Counted from the first letter of the stretch, positions 23,801 to 36,042 are shown. The stretch is 64,000 nt of DNA from Gonapodya sp. JEL0774 (GCA_027604505.1 JADIIX010000016.1:62001-126000), one strand, 5' to 3'. Numbers and translations are program-made. Notes: generated by a model from the sequence alone, not told the origin.

Positions 23801-24522
23801 TTTTCCCTCTCCTTAGGACCGACATGGGTATCAAAAGGCCGCTCCATTCCCAGCACGACTTCTTTGGCGAGATCCATTGGTGTTCTGCCCTTAGCATCAC
23901 GGGCGACAGGGTCCGCGCCCCTTTGGAGCAGGAGCGCGACAAGCGCTGGCTGTGAGTACAGGGTGGCAACGTGTAGTGCCGTTGAGTGAGCAAGGTTCCT
24001 TCGATTATCAGAGAGGTTGGGAAGGATGGACTTGTCATCATCATCTGCTGTTCGAATCGAAGGAACCTCTCGTTACCTGGCGTTCGGGTCAGCTCCGACA
24101 TCAAGGAGCGAACGGAGCATCTCCTCGTTTCCACGTTTTGCAGCGAGAAATAAAAAGTACTCAAAAGGCGTTGAGGGTATTCTGTTCTGTGCCGAAGGGT
24201 CCGATGACGTGCGCTCATGGACAGTGGATCTCCTGAAGCGCGGGTAGCTCCTAGAACCGTCCCGAATTTAAAAAAATCGATATCAATAAGCAATGATACG
24301 GGAGAAAATGTTGGAAAGATATAACCGAATGTAGGGGATTCCCATTGTGTGCGACATAGACACACACCTGCCCTCTCTGTCTTTGTCCCATTGCTGCAGC
24401 ATTCGCCACTTCCATGCGGCAGGGGTTTTCATCACGTGTGGATGTTTCTGGAGTGCACCAAGATAGGCGCCGTGCTTGCGGTAAGTTTCGACAACTCGCT
24501 TCCAGGTATTGTGTGACGACAT
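20809..24522 (-). CDS. Ankyrin-repeat and long coiled-coil protein, about 1,103 aa
   Basis: Six minus-strand exons: 24522-24368, 24250-24077, 23998-23665 (or 23656), 23594-23142, 23075-21573 and 21501-20809. All keep frame. The start MSSHNTWKRVVETYRKHGAYL leads to two ankyrin repeats (about 80-160): FLAAKRGNEEMLRSLLDVGA then TALHVATLYSQPALVALLLQ, each followed by a typical GADP turn. An acidic region follows, then about 400 residues of continuous coiled coil (560-900), an Arg-rich patch, a conserved-looking WWKWKRPFPVVFD segment and a second coiled coil. Exon 3 can end at a GC donor or, nine bases later, at GTGTGT. This is likely a scaffold linking an ankyrin-bound partner to a vesicle or cytoskeletal site; that is inference from architecture only. 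Confidence 0.7.
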
Positions 24523-24815
24523 TCTGGCAGGATAGGAATCGGCAGCTGTCAGCAACAAACTCTGGAGACTGCAACTCTGAGTGTGATGGCCAGTCGACTT
24601 TGAGTGTCTGATCTTTGTTTTTGGCGTCGAGTTGGAGCGAATCAGTCTGGCAAGTTCCGTGTGCTCTCGTGACCACACCCCTGCTTGATCGGTGGCTGCC
24701 TCCCGAAGTTTTATACCAATAGAGCTGTCATTATGTAACCGTACCAAATTCATTCCACAACCCCGTGAAACTGTTTCACCCAAGTCGCTCGTTTCCGTGG
24801 ATTTCGACTAGTCAG
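24523..24815. promoter_or_regulatory. Bidirectional promoter region
   Basis: 293 bases separate the start codons of two divergently transcribed coiled-coil genes. This is the only place their promoters can be unless they overlap coding sequence. No specific element was recognised. Confidence 0.4.
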
Positions 24816-27800
24816 ATGGTTCTACTGACGGAAGAGTCAAAGGCGAATCCCCACTGGACTCGCTCGCCCTCTCCTCCTTGGGTCCCAACCTCAAAGACGC
24901 CGATGCACTTGCCGTCCCATCACGTCTCAACCATTCCAGAACATCACCCAGAGTCTCCATCTCGATTCGAGGAGGCTCTCATGGTCTATGCAAGCTCGGC
25001 AGATGATCTGGAAACACATATTGCGGGCAAGGACACCAACATCGACCCGGATGGCGATATTGAGGCCGAGTTTGCTCGGGCACTTATAGCAGACCTCAGT
25101 GATCGACAGAAATCATCACAAGCACCACCAACGCGAGGGGTTTCCAGGGCGTCAACGGCAAAAGGTCGGGCCTCAATCGACGACACCACCCTCCGGTCCT
25201 GCCGCGTCTGTGGTTCTGGCTTACCAAACATGGCTCGTCGCTCTCCATCAAAGAGTAAAATGCGCTCATCCTCGCGTTCTGGCTCCAAACTGGACAAGCG
25301 GGAGGAAAACCCCGGCGTTTGTGCTCGTTGCTTGCACCACCATCACCTGGTTCCAATCGGAGTTCCCAAATCGGGTCAAGCATCCCACGCGAAGAGAGGA
25401 CGTGCGCCACATAGCTCTCACCGATTTCATGCTGAACAGGCAGAAATAAGAGGCGGGAGGTCCCGTGTTCAGAAACCCGCGTTGAACTCGGTTCAAGCTG
25501 TTCCCCGCCGCCATTCTCCCCCACCTCCAAGCAACCGCCTCACGGACTTTCTTTCCCACTTGACCCCGTATGACGCGCTATATTCTAATGGACCGCCCTC
25601 GTGGGAACATTTGCTCCAAGGTGACAAGCCCACCTCGGACAAGGGTACTGAGACCGAACAGGAGCCCCCACCGACCGAAGTGACTGCTCCGGACCAAAGA
25701 AAACGAGATATATCGGACGTCATGCATGTTCGTTCCTCGTCTGACCTCGCCAAGAAAATGAAGCGTGCGGAGCTGGTGAAAGCGGCGTTGAAAATGAGGT
25801 TCGTTTGACGGTTGCTCGCACTCTGTCTCCCATACAAGATCGTGTGTCACCATTCTCACTTGTGCTTGTTGCTCTCAGCAAAACACTACAATCCTTGGCT
25901 GAAGATTCGCATTCTCGCGAGTCAGGCTCCATGAGGGATGTCGGTGCGGGTATTCCCCCGCTCCAACAACCAAATTCGTCCGCTGCCAGAGAAACCGACA
26001 ATGAGCGTCGAAATGAAAACAGTGGAAGTGGCGATGCAACACATTTTGGGACTCTGGACCCCGAAAACGGGAGTGAGGGAAGGCCAGTACGCACTTCGCT
26101 TCCCAACAGAGTTTCCCCGCCTGGGTCGCCAACGCATCCAGCTGCGGTGTTCGCAAAGGTAGCTTCGCCGGATCAGTCGCTTTCTTTTAGACCGGCTGAG
26201 GCCGTGCAGGAAATTGCAGATCTCCGGAGAAGGATCACGGAACTCGAACGGGAGAAGTGGGAAAGGAAGAGAAGGGAGGACGATGAGGCGCGAATAAAGG
26301 ACGATGAAAAGGAAGTAAGTTTTGGGTGACTCATCTCCTGCCACCATGGACGCGAACATGACCACCATGTCTTGTGACTGATGTGGCAAGCACATTGCCC
26401 GCGCCAGCGTCTCGTCGGTTCCCGATCCCTTTCCATCCATCAAGCTCCGCCTCGCAGCCCAGCAGCACCTCGAGCGCCTAACTACCGAGTGCGGCTCCAC
26501 GCGGGAGCAGGTGGCTCTTCTTGAGCAGGAGGTCCAGCGACTGAGAGCCAAGAACGACACTCTCGACATGGCTGCCGACACTGTGGACGCGAGATTCAAG
26601 GAGGAGGCAAGACGGGAGACGATTAGAACTGTCGATTCCATCATAACACGACTGCGGATCACCCGGGTGGGTGTGCCAAGTGTGCTCCGAGAGTGGGAGT
26701 CGGAGTCGAACCTGGAGCAAGGTGTCTCTTCAGGGAAGTTCGACAAAGACACCTGTGCCGGTATCTGGACCGGCGCCATTGACCTTCTGGACTCCATGCG
26801 TGTCGTCCTTGACGGTGTCCTCGGTGCAAAGTCACAGGCCGTCGACGACATCTCCAATGCATTGGACCGAATAACAGCTTCGGCTGATCTGTTTGACCGA
26901 TCTGCATCCAGTTGCCTCGATCAAATGTCTCGCTTGACTGCACACCAGCTCGTGATCCAAGAAGAGAACACTGGGCTTCGGTCGGATCTCGCTGCGACCA
27001 TGGAGGAGGTCGACCAGATGCGAGACGACACGCGCGTACTGGTGTTGTACGCTAAGGAACTAGAGGATAGGCTCGCGATGCTCGAAGGCCTAGAGAAACT
27101 TGAGCGGGAGCGAAGGTGGAGTGACGACAGTGGTACTGGCGAAAGCGATGAACGGGACAAACCTCCCAAGGAAGGACAAGGTCCAATGGGAGCCATTGAT
27201 AGGGCATTGCGAAGAAGTAACCGCACGAGATCGAACTCGAGGACGAGGACGAGGACACGGACACGGACGGCGTCTGCACAGGGACTCGGAAGCAAGCAAC
27301 GAGGGCTTTCACTGTCAATGTTGTCAGTGGGAAGGAGTAGATCGGTGCCTCGGATTATTCCTTCTAATCAGGAGATGGACAATGAGGGACTAGGTAACGA
27401 TGCGTCTCGGCGTCGCCAAAAACACGTGGAAGGACATTTGGACGTGGAGCTGACTGGACTGGCCGCATTCAGGAACAAGCTGGACGAAATGGCGGAAGAA
27501 AATCAAAAACTCAAACAACACGCCCAGTACCTTGAACGAACAGTGGAAAAGTGAGTAGAGCCTTCTCTCGTGCGGTGTTGGTTGATCTGGCACAATCCTA
27601 ACATGTGAAACCGCTGCATGATAATCAGTTGGAAGTTGGAAAACTCCCGTCTTCGAGACCTTGTCGCTCATTCAGTACCAGTACCTGCGGCTCAACCAAG
27701 TGGTGACTCGCAAGTGCGGGAGGAAATGATTGCTCGGTGGAAAGAGCGCTGTCATGATCTCGAGCAAAAGCTCAGGGAGGCCCAAAAGGATCGCCTCACA

Positions 27801-28840
27801 GAAAATAGATTCCAGTCGAGGGCTCGTGTCGGAAAGTCTCTCTCTTCTTCCCGCTCTGATAGTGTGATTTCTGGTGACCTCATCGTTGAAGAAGAGATCC
27901 TTGCGAACGAAGGAAAGAGCTCACACACCCCCAACAAAACGCGGATGCGAACACGAATTTCAAAAACGGACGAGGCCGTAGCAACTATCAGTCAGAAGCT
28001 CGACAGAGCCCTTTCTCGGAAAAATGAGGAGGCGACAGCTGGAGTATTGAAGCGAGTCGACGATTTAGTCTCCGTGGTTCGCCAAACAGACGAAACCAGA
28101 GCCAAAGTGGACGCTCTGAAAGGTGTTGTAGAAGGTGGGTGGAACCGTTCGTGTGTGCACGCTCTCCGCAATCGCTCATTTGCACTATTATCGAATCAGA
28201 TTACCTCAACAAAACGCGGGCGCTCGAATCGGAAAATGAAGAGTTAATCGCACGTCTCGTGAAGTACCGCCAAAAATCTAAGCACTCGGAATCAATTTGG
28301 CTTAAGCGTTTCGAGGATGTTCAGAAGGAGCTCTTCATTTCCAAGGACATTCTTAAGGACTATGAGGCAGCCTGGCGAGCGCTTGAAGGAGTGGTCGCCA
28401 ACGGGATCGTACGAGCGCCCGGTGTGGACGATATGGGTGACGTTTGGAAGAACCTCAATTCTCAAATTGTGTCGCGAACGATGGCGGGGTCAACAGCGCC
28501 TGTAAACGGTGCCGCGTCCCCGCCTGCGACACACCCACTTCCTTTCCAGCTTTTGATCACCCATGTCATCAACCTTCATGCGTCGTCAGCACATACCCTT
28601 GCCCGACTTCGCAGCAAACACGATGACGTGCTAGCGGCACATGCTACTACGAAACAGCAGCTCGATCACCTCATCCGAGAGTTCAACGAAAGTGAAAAGG
28701 AACGCCGTGCCACTGTAGAGATGGTGGACAAGGAGAGGAAAAAAAACGAAGAGCTTGACAGGAAGCGGAAGGAAGCGGAGGCAAAGCTTGGCAAATTTGT
28801 TAGGGCGTATGGGGCTGTGTATGGTGGCAGTCAGGAGTAA
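24816..28840 (+). CDS. Long coiled-coil protein with paired CxxC motifs, 1,241 aa
   Basis: Exons 24816-25798, 25879-26314, 26391-27550, 27629-28134 and 28200-28840 join in frame. The annotated start is the first ATG; the frame is open further 5' but only with non-ATG codons. The N-terminus is disordered and Ser/Pro-rich. SCRVCGSG (C129, C132) and GVCARCLHHHH (C169, C172) are two CxxC pairs 36 residues apart, followed by a His cluster, and could bind zinc. From residue 440 on, the protein is largely coiled coil (RRRITELEREKWERKRRED and many later blocks), interrupted by an Arg/Thr repeat (TRTRTRTRTRT) and a Ser-rich basic stretch. There is no enzyme motif. Family not recognised; a cytoskeletal, centrosomal or septum-type scaffold is a reasonable guess. 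Confidence 0.7.
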
Positions 28841-29212
28841 TGCATTCTCTCATGTTTCTATTTATTGCTTGTGACTGTTGGTATCATTTCGTCTATAATA
28901 GTATCGTATTTATGAGCACGCACTGTCTTTTTTTGTTGTTGCTGTTTTCGCTTCTTCGATTGGTTTTGTCGCTACTGGAATGTCATTCAATTCATGGAAC
29001 GGGCGAGGTAGATGGTCTATCGTCATTCTTGTCAGGAGATGAAGGCTGGAAAGATTACCACAAGACAGCACCGCAGGCATGAATTGAGTTCGAACACTGT
29101 AATTCTACTTTGTTCATTCCCCGTTGCTTCGCTGTCTACTTCAATCGACGTTTCGCATCAATTACTGTACGTGTCCCGCAATTATATGTCTATATCCTCT
29201 CCACACTCCTTC
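28841..29212. other. Convergent intergenic region
   Basis: 372 T-rich bases between the stops of the CxxC coiled-coil gene (+) and the Mrp51-like gene (-). An 80-codon plus frame here is very rich in Leu/Phe because of the T content and lacks features of a gene. It is best read as 3' untranslated sequence. Confidence 0.45.
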
Positions 29213-30664
29213 TCAGTTGTTCCCATTCTTTCTTCCACCATTCTTCCCTCCGGCGCTCTTGGAAAATCTACTTAGCCTCGACATGACGGGGTCCTCGCCC
29301 AGCAAGGCGGTAGTACTCTCTCTAAGACTACTTGCACCACTGAGGGTCCGACGTGGACGGCCAGTAGGGTTGGTGGAATTGGAAGACTCAGCGTCACCAA
29401 AAGGCTCTCCGCTGGTAGGAGATTGTACGCCAAAACCCGCAGCACTGGCCTCCGCCATGCGCAACAAGGAGGGACCTTGTCCCAGTGCCCCATCTGCTCT
29501 CCTCGCAGCCGCCTCTGCAGCTCGCTTAAATGCCTCGCTCTTCGACCTGATCCCGCCAAGGAGTCTCGATGGGCGATCTGCAGGGAGACGGAGTGAGATC
29601 TTGGGCCGCACGTCACCAACACCGCGCCAGTCGTGGTCTGGTTCCCGTTCGATGATTGCTTTTCCCCGTAATGCACGCTTGGGTGCCCTCCACACTGCCT
29701 CGTCGTCAGGGGCAGCTTCCCAGTGAGCTTCGGACACTTCAAACTGCTTCAAGGTATCGCGGGCGTAGTCGATTTCCAAAGCATTCACAACGCGGAGGTG
29801 GGCCACGAAACCGGCGACGCCAACCAAAGTTTTGGGTCTCCGAACGATGCGGTCCCGATCATTGCGGGCAGGAAGTCGCCGACCTTCAACCGATATGAGA
29901 GGGACAGGTGGTTCGTATGAAACCATAAGGTTACCGAGGAGAGCATCAATATCAGTGATAGCGGATGGAGTGCTGGTGCTGGTGGAAGTGCCACCCAGTG
30001 CCATGCCGAGAAGGTCAGTTTTGGGTGGATTGGTCGACGACAGGGCGTGGTTTTGTGTAGAGTCTTGTTCGTCGAGATGGTGTGAGTAGTAAGGACCGTG
30101 GATGGGTATTTCGCCTGCTCCCCTGGTAGAATCCGGCGAGTCACCTCCGTACACCTCAACACCGCATTCATCACGGAGGAAGCGGAGCATATCCTCCTCA
30201 GACGCTCTGACTCCCGAAGAGGATTCGAGTTTAGCGCGGTACGTGTGCCATTTCTCTGAATTGTCTCTCGCGCGGCGGAGTAGCCAGGCGAATCGTTCTG
30301 GGCTCATGTGATGTAGGTCCACCTTTCGGGGTGATTCCCACCTGATATCACGGTACCTAAGGGAGGCAGGTTCCGTCTCAGCGGGAAAGTTTTCACGCCA
30401 TCGCGTGATTGCGTCTGCGATTTGTTGGCGTGGAACATGTTCTGTTGAAAGGTCTGCGGATGTGTCCAGTGATCGGACGGAGAACACGTGTGGGATTACA
30501 GTCTGGTGTCCAGAGACGTTCACTGCAGGAGGCAGCGATCTCTTAAGGCCAATGTTTCCAGTAGCACGTGCGGCGGGTGTCGATGGTGCCAGAAAGAGCA
30601 GTGGAAGTTTTGGGTCCACCTGCGTGAAGCGGGAAGAGCGAAAGACGGTGGCGAAAGAATCCAT
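29213..30664 (-). CDS. Mitochondrial small-subunit ribosomal protein, Mrp51 (bS1m)-like
   Basis: Single exon, 483 aa, from an ATG at 30662-30664. The N-terminus FRSSRFTQVDPKLPLLF, then TPAARATGNIGLKRSLP, matches the conserved opening of fungal Mrp51 proteins, where a short 'RSSR' segment precedes a '(G/D)xGLKRxLP' block. A segment ADAITRWRENFP-like follows, as in that family. Mrp51 is part of the mitochondrial 37S subunit and assists translation of mitochondrial mRNAs. The C-terminal half is Ser/Arg-rich and variable. The head-to-head gene is a protein kinase 489 bases away. The assignment rests on recall of the family pattern; a profile search with Mit_ribos_Mrp51 would settle it. Confidence 0.65.
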   Translation of the reverse strand: MDSFATVFRSSRFTQVDPKLPLLFLAPSTPAARATGNIGLKRSLPPAVNVSGHQTVIPHVFSVRSLDTSADLSTEHVPRQQIADAITRWRENFPAETEPASLRYRDIRWESPRKVDLHHMSPERFAWLLRRARDNSEKWHTYRAKLESSSGVRASEEDMLRFLRDECGVEVYGGDSPDSTRGAGEIPIHGPYYSHHLDEQDSTQNHALSSTNPPKTDLLGMALGGTSTSTSTPSAITDIDALLGNLMVSYEPPVPLISVEGRRLPARNDRDRIVRRPKTLVGVAGFVAHLRVVNALEIDYARDTLKQFEVSEAHWEAAPDDEAVWRAPKRALRGKAIIEREPDHDWRGVGDVRPKISLRLPADRPSRLLGGIRSKSEAFKRAAEAAARRADGALGQGPSLLRMAEASAAGFGVQSPTSGEPFGDAESSNSTNPTGRPRRTLSGASSLRESTTALLGEDPVMSRLSRFSKSAGGKNGGRKNGNN

Positions 30665-31153
30665 CGCGGGGACAGTAAGGTAGTTTCAAGTCTTTTTCGT
30701 GAGAGAATTACGAAAAGGATGTTAGACGGGGCAACATGGCGTGTACCAGAAAGATGTGAAGTGTTGGTTGCTGGTCAACCACCGGCTCCAACAGAAAAAC
30801 TGTGTCCTCGTCGTAAGGGAACTACTCCTCCTGTTGTCCAGTGAAGAATTTTCTGAGGTATTTCACAGTGAGATTTCCTTGACATTTCCATTGTCCAATC
30901 CTTGTTCGTGTTGACTTTGACAAACCGTCTGTTGGACGGAACGTTACTGTCAGCCTAATTTTGAATATCACCAAAGAGTGGTTGCGAACGTTATTGGGGC
31001 CGTATATTTGTTTTAGTCCCTCCCGTTGGTTAACATTACGATCGCCTTGCGAACCAAGACACTTGCTTCCTTATCACTACCGCCCACTGTACTCGACATT
31101 CTTTCGCCATCTCTTGCAATCGCCTTTGTCATCCCAGAAATCCACATCTGTAT
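30665..31153. promoter_or_regulatory. Divergent intergenic region
   Basis: 489 bases between the start codons of the Mrp51-like gene (-) and the kinase gene (+). Short pyrimidine tracts precede both starts. No repeat or additional gene was recognised. Confidence 0.4.
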
Positions 31154-33286
31154 ATGATGATGGCCGAATCACCACCCTGCAAGCCTCTATTCCCCCTCAT
31201 ATCTCGCGTTTTTGGCAGAAAGAGCCGGTACTTAACGCAAAAGCACTCTTGTAATCAAGACGACATGAGCTTGCTGGAATACGAACAATCGAATATGCCG
31301 GTTACGTCATCCACACCTGCAATGTCCAGCACCGCGCAACTCGAGGAAGTGTTCCCACTAGTTCCAACTTCCCCACACTCCTACCCCTCTCCCGATCCAG
31401 AAAATTTTCACACGATTCATTCCGTCCTTCCATCTCTTCCAAGTAGCCACGAATCTTTTGGGTCAACTCCTCGTACTTCCTTTAGCGATTCTTCAACCAC
31501 CACATCGGAAGAACGATACATCTTGGAAGAGAAACTTTTTGAGGGCGACAGTGTGGTGGTTAGGGTTGGACGTTCAGTAAGGTTCTCACTCTGTTTGCAT
31601 CTTCAATTCACATATAAATTATTTCAATTTATTCACCTGCCTGCTTGTTGGCTCCGTTGCAGCTTCAAAGTTCCACACGTTACGCTCTCAAAATCCACCG
31701 TATCCCTCCCGACTCCCGTTCCCGGGCACACCTCTTCAATGAACTGTCCGCCCTGCTGCTCGTCTCTGCTTCTCACAAGCAACATAGCCACCCAAACATC
31801 CTAAACCTTCACGATCACTTCGTCGAGCCTGTCTCGAACGCACTCTGCCTTGTCACGCCGGTCTGTTCTGCTGGGGACCTCCATCGCTACGTCGTCCTCC
31901 ATGGGCCGTTACCAGAGCACCTAGCTCGGCCCATTGTCGCCGCAGTGGCGACTGGACTCGCGTGGATCCACCACCGAGGGGTAGTGCACAGAGACATTAA
32001 AGCTGATAACATATTTCTGCGACGTTTGCCTCAAGAAGAAGGGTTTGAGGCAGGGAGGGACGTGGTGATCGGGGACTTTGGTGAGACTGTCATTCTACCG
32101 ACTGTTTTGCGAGACCGCGCAGCGACGACACCGCGGCTTCACATGGCCCAAAAACTGTATCTGGAATCTTCCAACTACAAACACAAGCTGCCTCGGTTTC
32201 GTTCCTCCCGTATAGTTCATGGTAGTAGCGATCGTGCGAACCTTCTGCACTCGGATGTGGGTACACCCGGGTGGAAAGCTCCAGAAGTTGCCACTGTAAC
32301 CACTACCCAGCAAGGATACGATGGCAAACTCGCCGACTCTTATGGTCTGGGTATGTTGGCTTACTGGATGTGAGTGTTTGGCTGTTTGCATCCAAGGATG
32401 GCCCAACTTCAACCTCACTCTCTGATCAAAAAGTCTTTCCGCTCGACTCCCCTTTTCACACCGTACATCTACGCCCACCAGCGAGCTTCTCGATGCGTTA
32501 CTGGAGCGATACACGTTCGAGCCGGAATCGGTGTGGGCAATGGTATCGGAGGATGCCAAAACCTTTATCCGCGGACTTTTGAGGGCTGATCCACAAACAC
32601 GGATGACCGTCAACGAAGCTAGAGGACACGCTTGGATTACGGGAGGGAAGGATGGGGATGTCGGTATCGGAAGAACTGGTTTCGCAGTGGCCAGATCGAA
32701 CGATGGGAAGACTGTGCCTTACGGACTGGAGAATGAGCCTCCGTCTCGCGGGATAGTCTTGGTGCACGCGAGCACATTCCCACGACATAAAACAACTGCC
32801 GACAGCTCTTTATGGGACCCAGGCACGACACGGGTTCGGAGAGCGTTTGAGGATCTCGACATGGCCTGGAGTGCGCTGCAAGATTTGACAACCGCGAGAA
32901 ACTGGAGCGCGAGTGAAGGAAGAAACGATGAAATGGATCGACGGGCCTTTCCATCGGGGAATGTGATGGCAGCGATGGGACGCGGACAAAACGATCAAGG
33001 TGCTGATCTGATGGAGAGCAAGACACGCAATTCAAGCTCCGACGAGACCTCATCGTCTCGAATCAGTGTAGGGTTTGTGGAGTTTGACATATCAGAGGGC
33101 ACGATCGTCGGTGGCGTGAGGGACTCGGTGCGAGGTTGGATAGAGAGCGCGAAACAAGCGCGGGCTCTCGAAAAGGTGGAAGAGCAAGGACCTGCTGTTG
33201 GTGCGGCAGTCCATGCGAACCTGGACCGTGAGGGTGGAGACGACGGAGGACAAATGGGGAACTACCCACTCCCGTTTGAGGACTAA
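31154..33286 (+). CDS. Serine/threonine protein kinase with divergent glycine loop, 644 aa
   Basis: Exons 31154-31576, 31663-32369 and 32482-33286. After a Ser/Thr/Pro-rich N-terminus the kinase domain runs from about residue 120 (YILEEKLFEGDSVVVRVG) to about 430. Key residues are present: lysine in RYALKIHR (K151), helix-C glutamate in FNELSA (E168), catalytic loop VVHRDIKADN (D252, K254, N257), metal-binding DFG in VIGDFGE (D279) and the activation-segment end GTPGWKAPEV. The glycine-rich loop is weak (EGDSVVVR instead of GxGxxGxV). The stretch between DFG and the APE-like motif is about 60 residues, twice the usual length. The second intron (32370-32481) is inferred from frame alone. The subfamily is unknown; the HRDIKADN and WKAPEV motifs resemble NEK/STE-like kinases. 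Confidence 0.85.
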
Positions 33287-33368
33287 ACAAGGACAACGAG
33301 CGCAGGGCCCGCGAGGGTTCGAGAATGGCATTATGTGCATTTCATGACAAACAATACTACAACTTTTA

Positions 33369-34588
33369 CTAGACCGACAGCGCACAGTCCCGCTTTTGTT
33401 GATTTTTTTGCAACTCAAGCTGTGCAAAGTGTGCAAGCAGGGCCAACGGCTCTCTCACTCCCGCCAATGATGGTGGTGAAGCAAGCGCCGCGGGATTCTC
33501 CTCACCCCCCTCGTGTGCCGTGGTTCCGGCCGTCGAGGAGGATGGGACCGCCACACGATCGCCACCGTGCTTTGCAAGGATGCCGCACTCGTTGCGTTCA
33601 ATGTGAGATTTCAAGCGGTTTTGCCTGAGAGGTCATGTAAACGAAGAAACGAAAGCCCGCGTGGAAAACCCACGTTCGTCTGTTTGCTCGGAACACTGTG
33701 GCGCACGCGCGCACACGCACACACCCACCTCGAATAGTCCTTGCCACATCGTTGACACACGTAGGGTCTGGGCCCCAGCTCGTGCAGTTTCCGGTGTCGG
33801 TTGAGGTCGCTTTGGCGGTAGAACGAGGCGGTGCAACAGCCGCAGTTCACGCGGACTCGGCCCGGGGAATGAGTCATCATGTGAGCCTTCATGTTGAATT
33901 TCCTGGGGAGAGGCGGTGGGTGGGTGGGGCAATAAATTTCCGGGAAATGGTCAGTAAAGGCGGGTATGGCAGTGGTTTATCCCGCGAGTGCATATCGAAC
34001 ACAACAAACAACAAGAAAATCAAAGAAAAGCAGTGTAGGCGGGCCGGTGTGTCCGTCGGATCTCGCCGATACACGGCCGACTCCAGCGAAGCGCTGAGGC
34101 CGGGGGCCTGCTTTTGCGACCCGACTTCCGCATCGGTCCCACGAACCGAAATCCCCACGAACGTCCGCCGTCCGACCATCATTTTCCCCATCCGCTCCAA
34201 CTTACCGAGAAAACGGCAGGCCACACTCGGGACAGTGGTACCCGCACCTCGCTCCCGCAACGCTCTTGACGTCTCTGATCCCGTGTTGGCTCGTCGTCGT
34301 GGTGGTCCGACACGTGGACATGTGGCATGGGATGCAAAGTGCCTGAAGAGGGTCCGATGCGAGCGGCACGGTGCACCCACACATACACGGGAGGGAGCGA
34401 TACGGGGTTGGTGACGGTGAAGGAGGAAGTCGTACCGTGAGGTCTGTGGACGGCTGGCCGGTGGGTCCGTGTGAAATGTACAGATAGGAGGGCGAGGCCA
34501 AGACTTGAGCGTGAGCGTAACCCCGGGCTGCCGAGGAGTGCGGGTGATGGTCTTTCCCTCCCTCGCGAGTCGATCTTTCGTAACCCAT
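33369..34588 (-). CDS. C2H2-type zinc-finger protein, three fingers, 270 aa
   Basis: Minus-strand exons 34588-34206, 33902-33729 and 33624-33369. Finger 1 (CPECGLPFSRKFNMKAHMMTH) is split by the first intron (C119, C122, H135, H139). Finger 2 (C148, C151, H164, H168) reads CGCCTASFYRQSDLNRHRKLH. Finger 3 (CQRCGKDYSRQNRLKSHIERNEC; C177, C180, H193, C199) is a C2HC variant split by the second intron. Linkers are not the TGEKP type. The region before the fingers is Ser/Pro/Cys-rich without a known domain. It is probably a sequence-specific DNA-binding protein. The stop codon is 82 bases from the convergent kinase stop. Confidence 0.8.
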
Positions 34589-36042
34589 GCTGCGAACCGA
34601 GAAAGCAAAAAAGCGAAAGAAAATGAATCCGTTCAGCCGCCTTGGCTTCCTCCGCCGTAGGTAATGCGTTTCGATATATCGCTTTCTCAGCACATTTCTC
34701 CGTCGTTTGGTTTATGCATTTTGTGATCTATGTGTCTTTTGCTGTGGCAGCTCTATGCTGGGCCTGTGGACAGTCAGGAGGATGCGCAACCCCAGAGTTT
34801 TGGGGCTGGCGGCTGTGGAGTGACGAGTTATAGCGCCACGTTGCGCTGAGTTTATATCGTGGATACAACACTTTGATTTTGTGTGTTCATGCAATAATAC
34901 AGCAGAGCAAGTTAGTTATGTTGCAGCCCGCCGCAAAGAGAAAACGCATCAAATCGCATGTAATTCACAGCCGTTCCAACACCACACACACCCACTCCCC
35001 ACTTCTTACGACACACCCTCTATTCACTCAGCCACCTACGTGTACGTGGAGCTCGCCCCGTGGTGATGGGGCGGTGGGGCGGTGGCCCGTGAGCTGTGAA
35101 GCGGGCCGGCCTTGGGCGAGTGGTGACAAACGACAGCAGGGACACGTGATATTGATTGTTTTCGCCCAGGTCGGTCCGCTTCTTCTTCTCTTTATTTTGT
35201 TGTTCGCTCTCTTTTTTAGTTTCCACACGCCCTCCGCCCCCCTGCCGCGAATATTGTTCATGTTCAGCCAATGCTTTCGCGTTCCACGATACGTATCAAC
35301 ACACACAGTTTTCATCACGTGACAGATATGAGCAGACACAACAAACCGCCACATGCCCACTAAGCCGCAACGCCGCCCGATTTCGGCAGGCCGCTGTCCG
35401 TCTCTCGTGGCGCGAGCGGCAAAAGCGCCCCGCCTCATGTCATCGCGCCACGTGCTCAGTCCAACCTAGCCAGGCCCCGAGGACTTTTGCCGCTAATAAT
35501 GCCAGGGTCTGCTTTGGGCGTGCTGTGGTGTGGGCGCGCATGCGTGCTGTGGTGCTGTGGTGCTGTGGTGAGGCTCTGGAGGGCCTGTGGAGACCGAAGC
35601 GGGACGAGCGCGGAAAAACGGGAATCTGAAGCGAATGAGAGGGGCGAGTCGAGATCGTGGCTCTATTTTTTTTAAATATTTTGATTGGATGGGTTGTTCT
35701 GGGCTGGGGATTGTTGTTGGTGCGTAGGGGGTTGTGTACATACCGTGTCATAAAGTGCGGTTTCGACACAACAGACTCATTACAACGTGCCAGCAAGTTT
35801 CTCATACGGACGGACGTGGGAGTGGTGAGTGTACGTGGAGAAACGAGTTCTTGGAATTGGAATGGGCGTACACGGCACGGTCAAAAGTCTACCGGTCCAC
35901 ACTCGTCCAATAAATCCACACCCCACAGATCCACACTCCTCTGTCCACTCTCCACTCTCCACCTCTTCCCCCAAATGCCGCCCCCTCCTGCATCTCCTTC
36001 AACACCAACCCCACCCAGCCCCCATCCCCACCCCAGCCTCCC
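34589..36042. other. Long intergenic region, no gene recognised
   Basis: 1.45 kb between the start of the zinc-finger gene (-) and the stop of SNU13 (-). All frames here are short, overlap each other and show no motif. A small simple repeat (GTGCTGTG units) lies near 35550-35572, and C/T-rich tracts occur at 35930-36050. It probably contains the zinc-finger promoter. Confidence 0.4.

Noticed and set aside
28840-29082. 80-codon Leu/Phe-rich plus frame
   Set aside because: It overlaps the stop codon of the preceding gene and reflects a T-rich 3' untranslated region between convergent genes.
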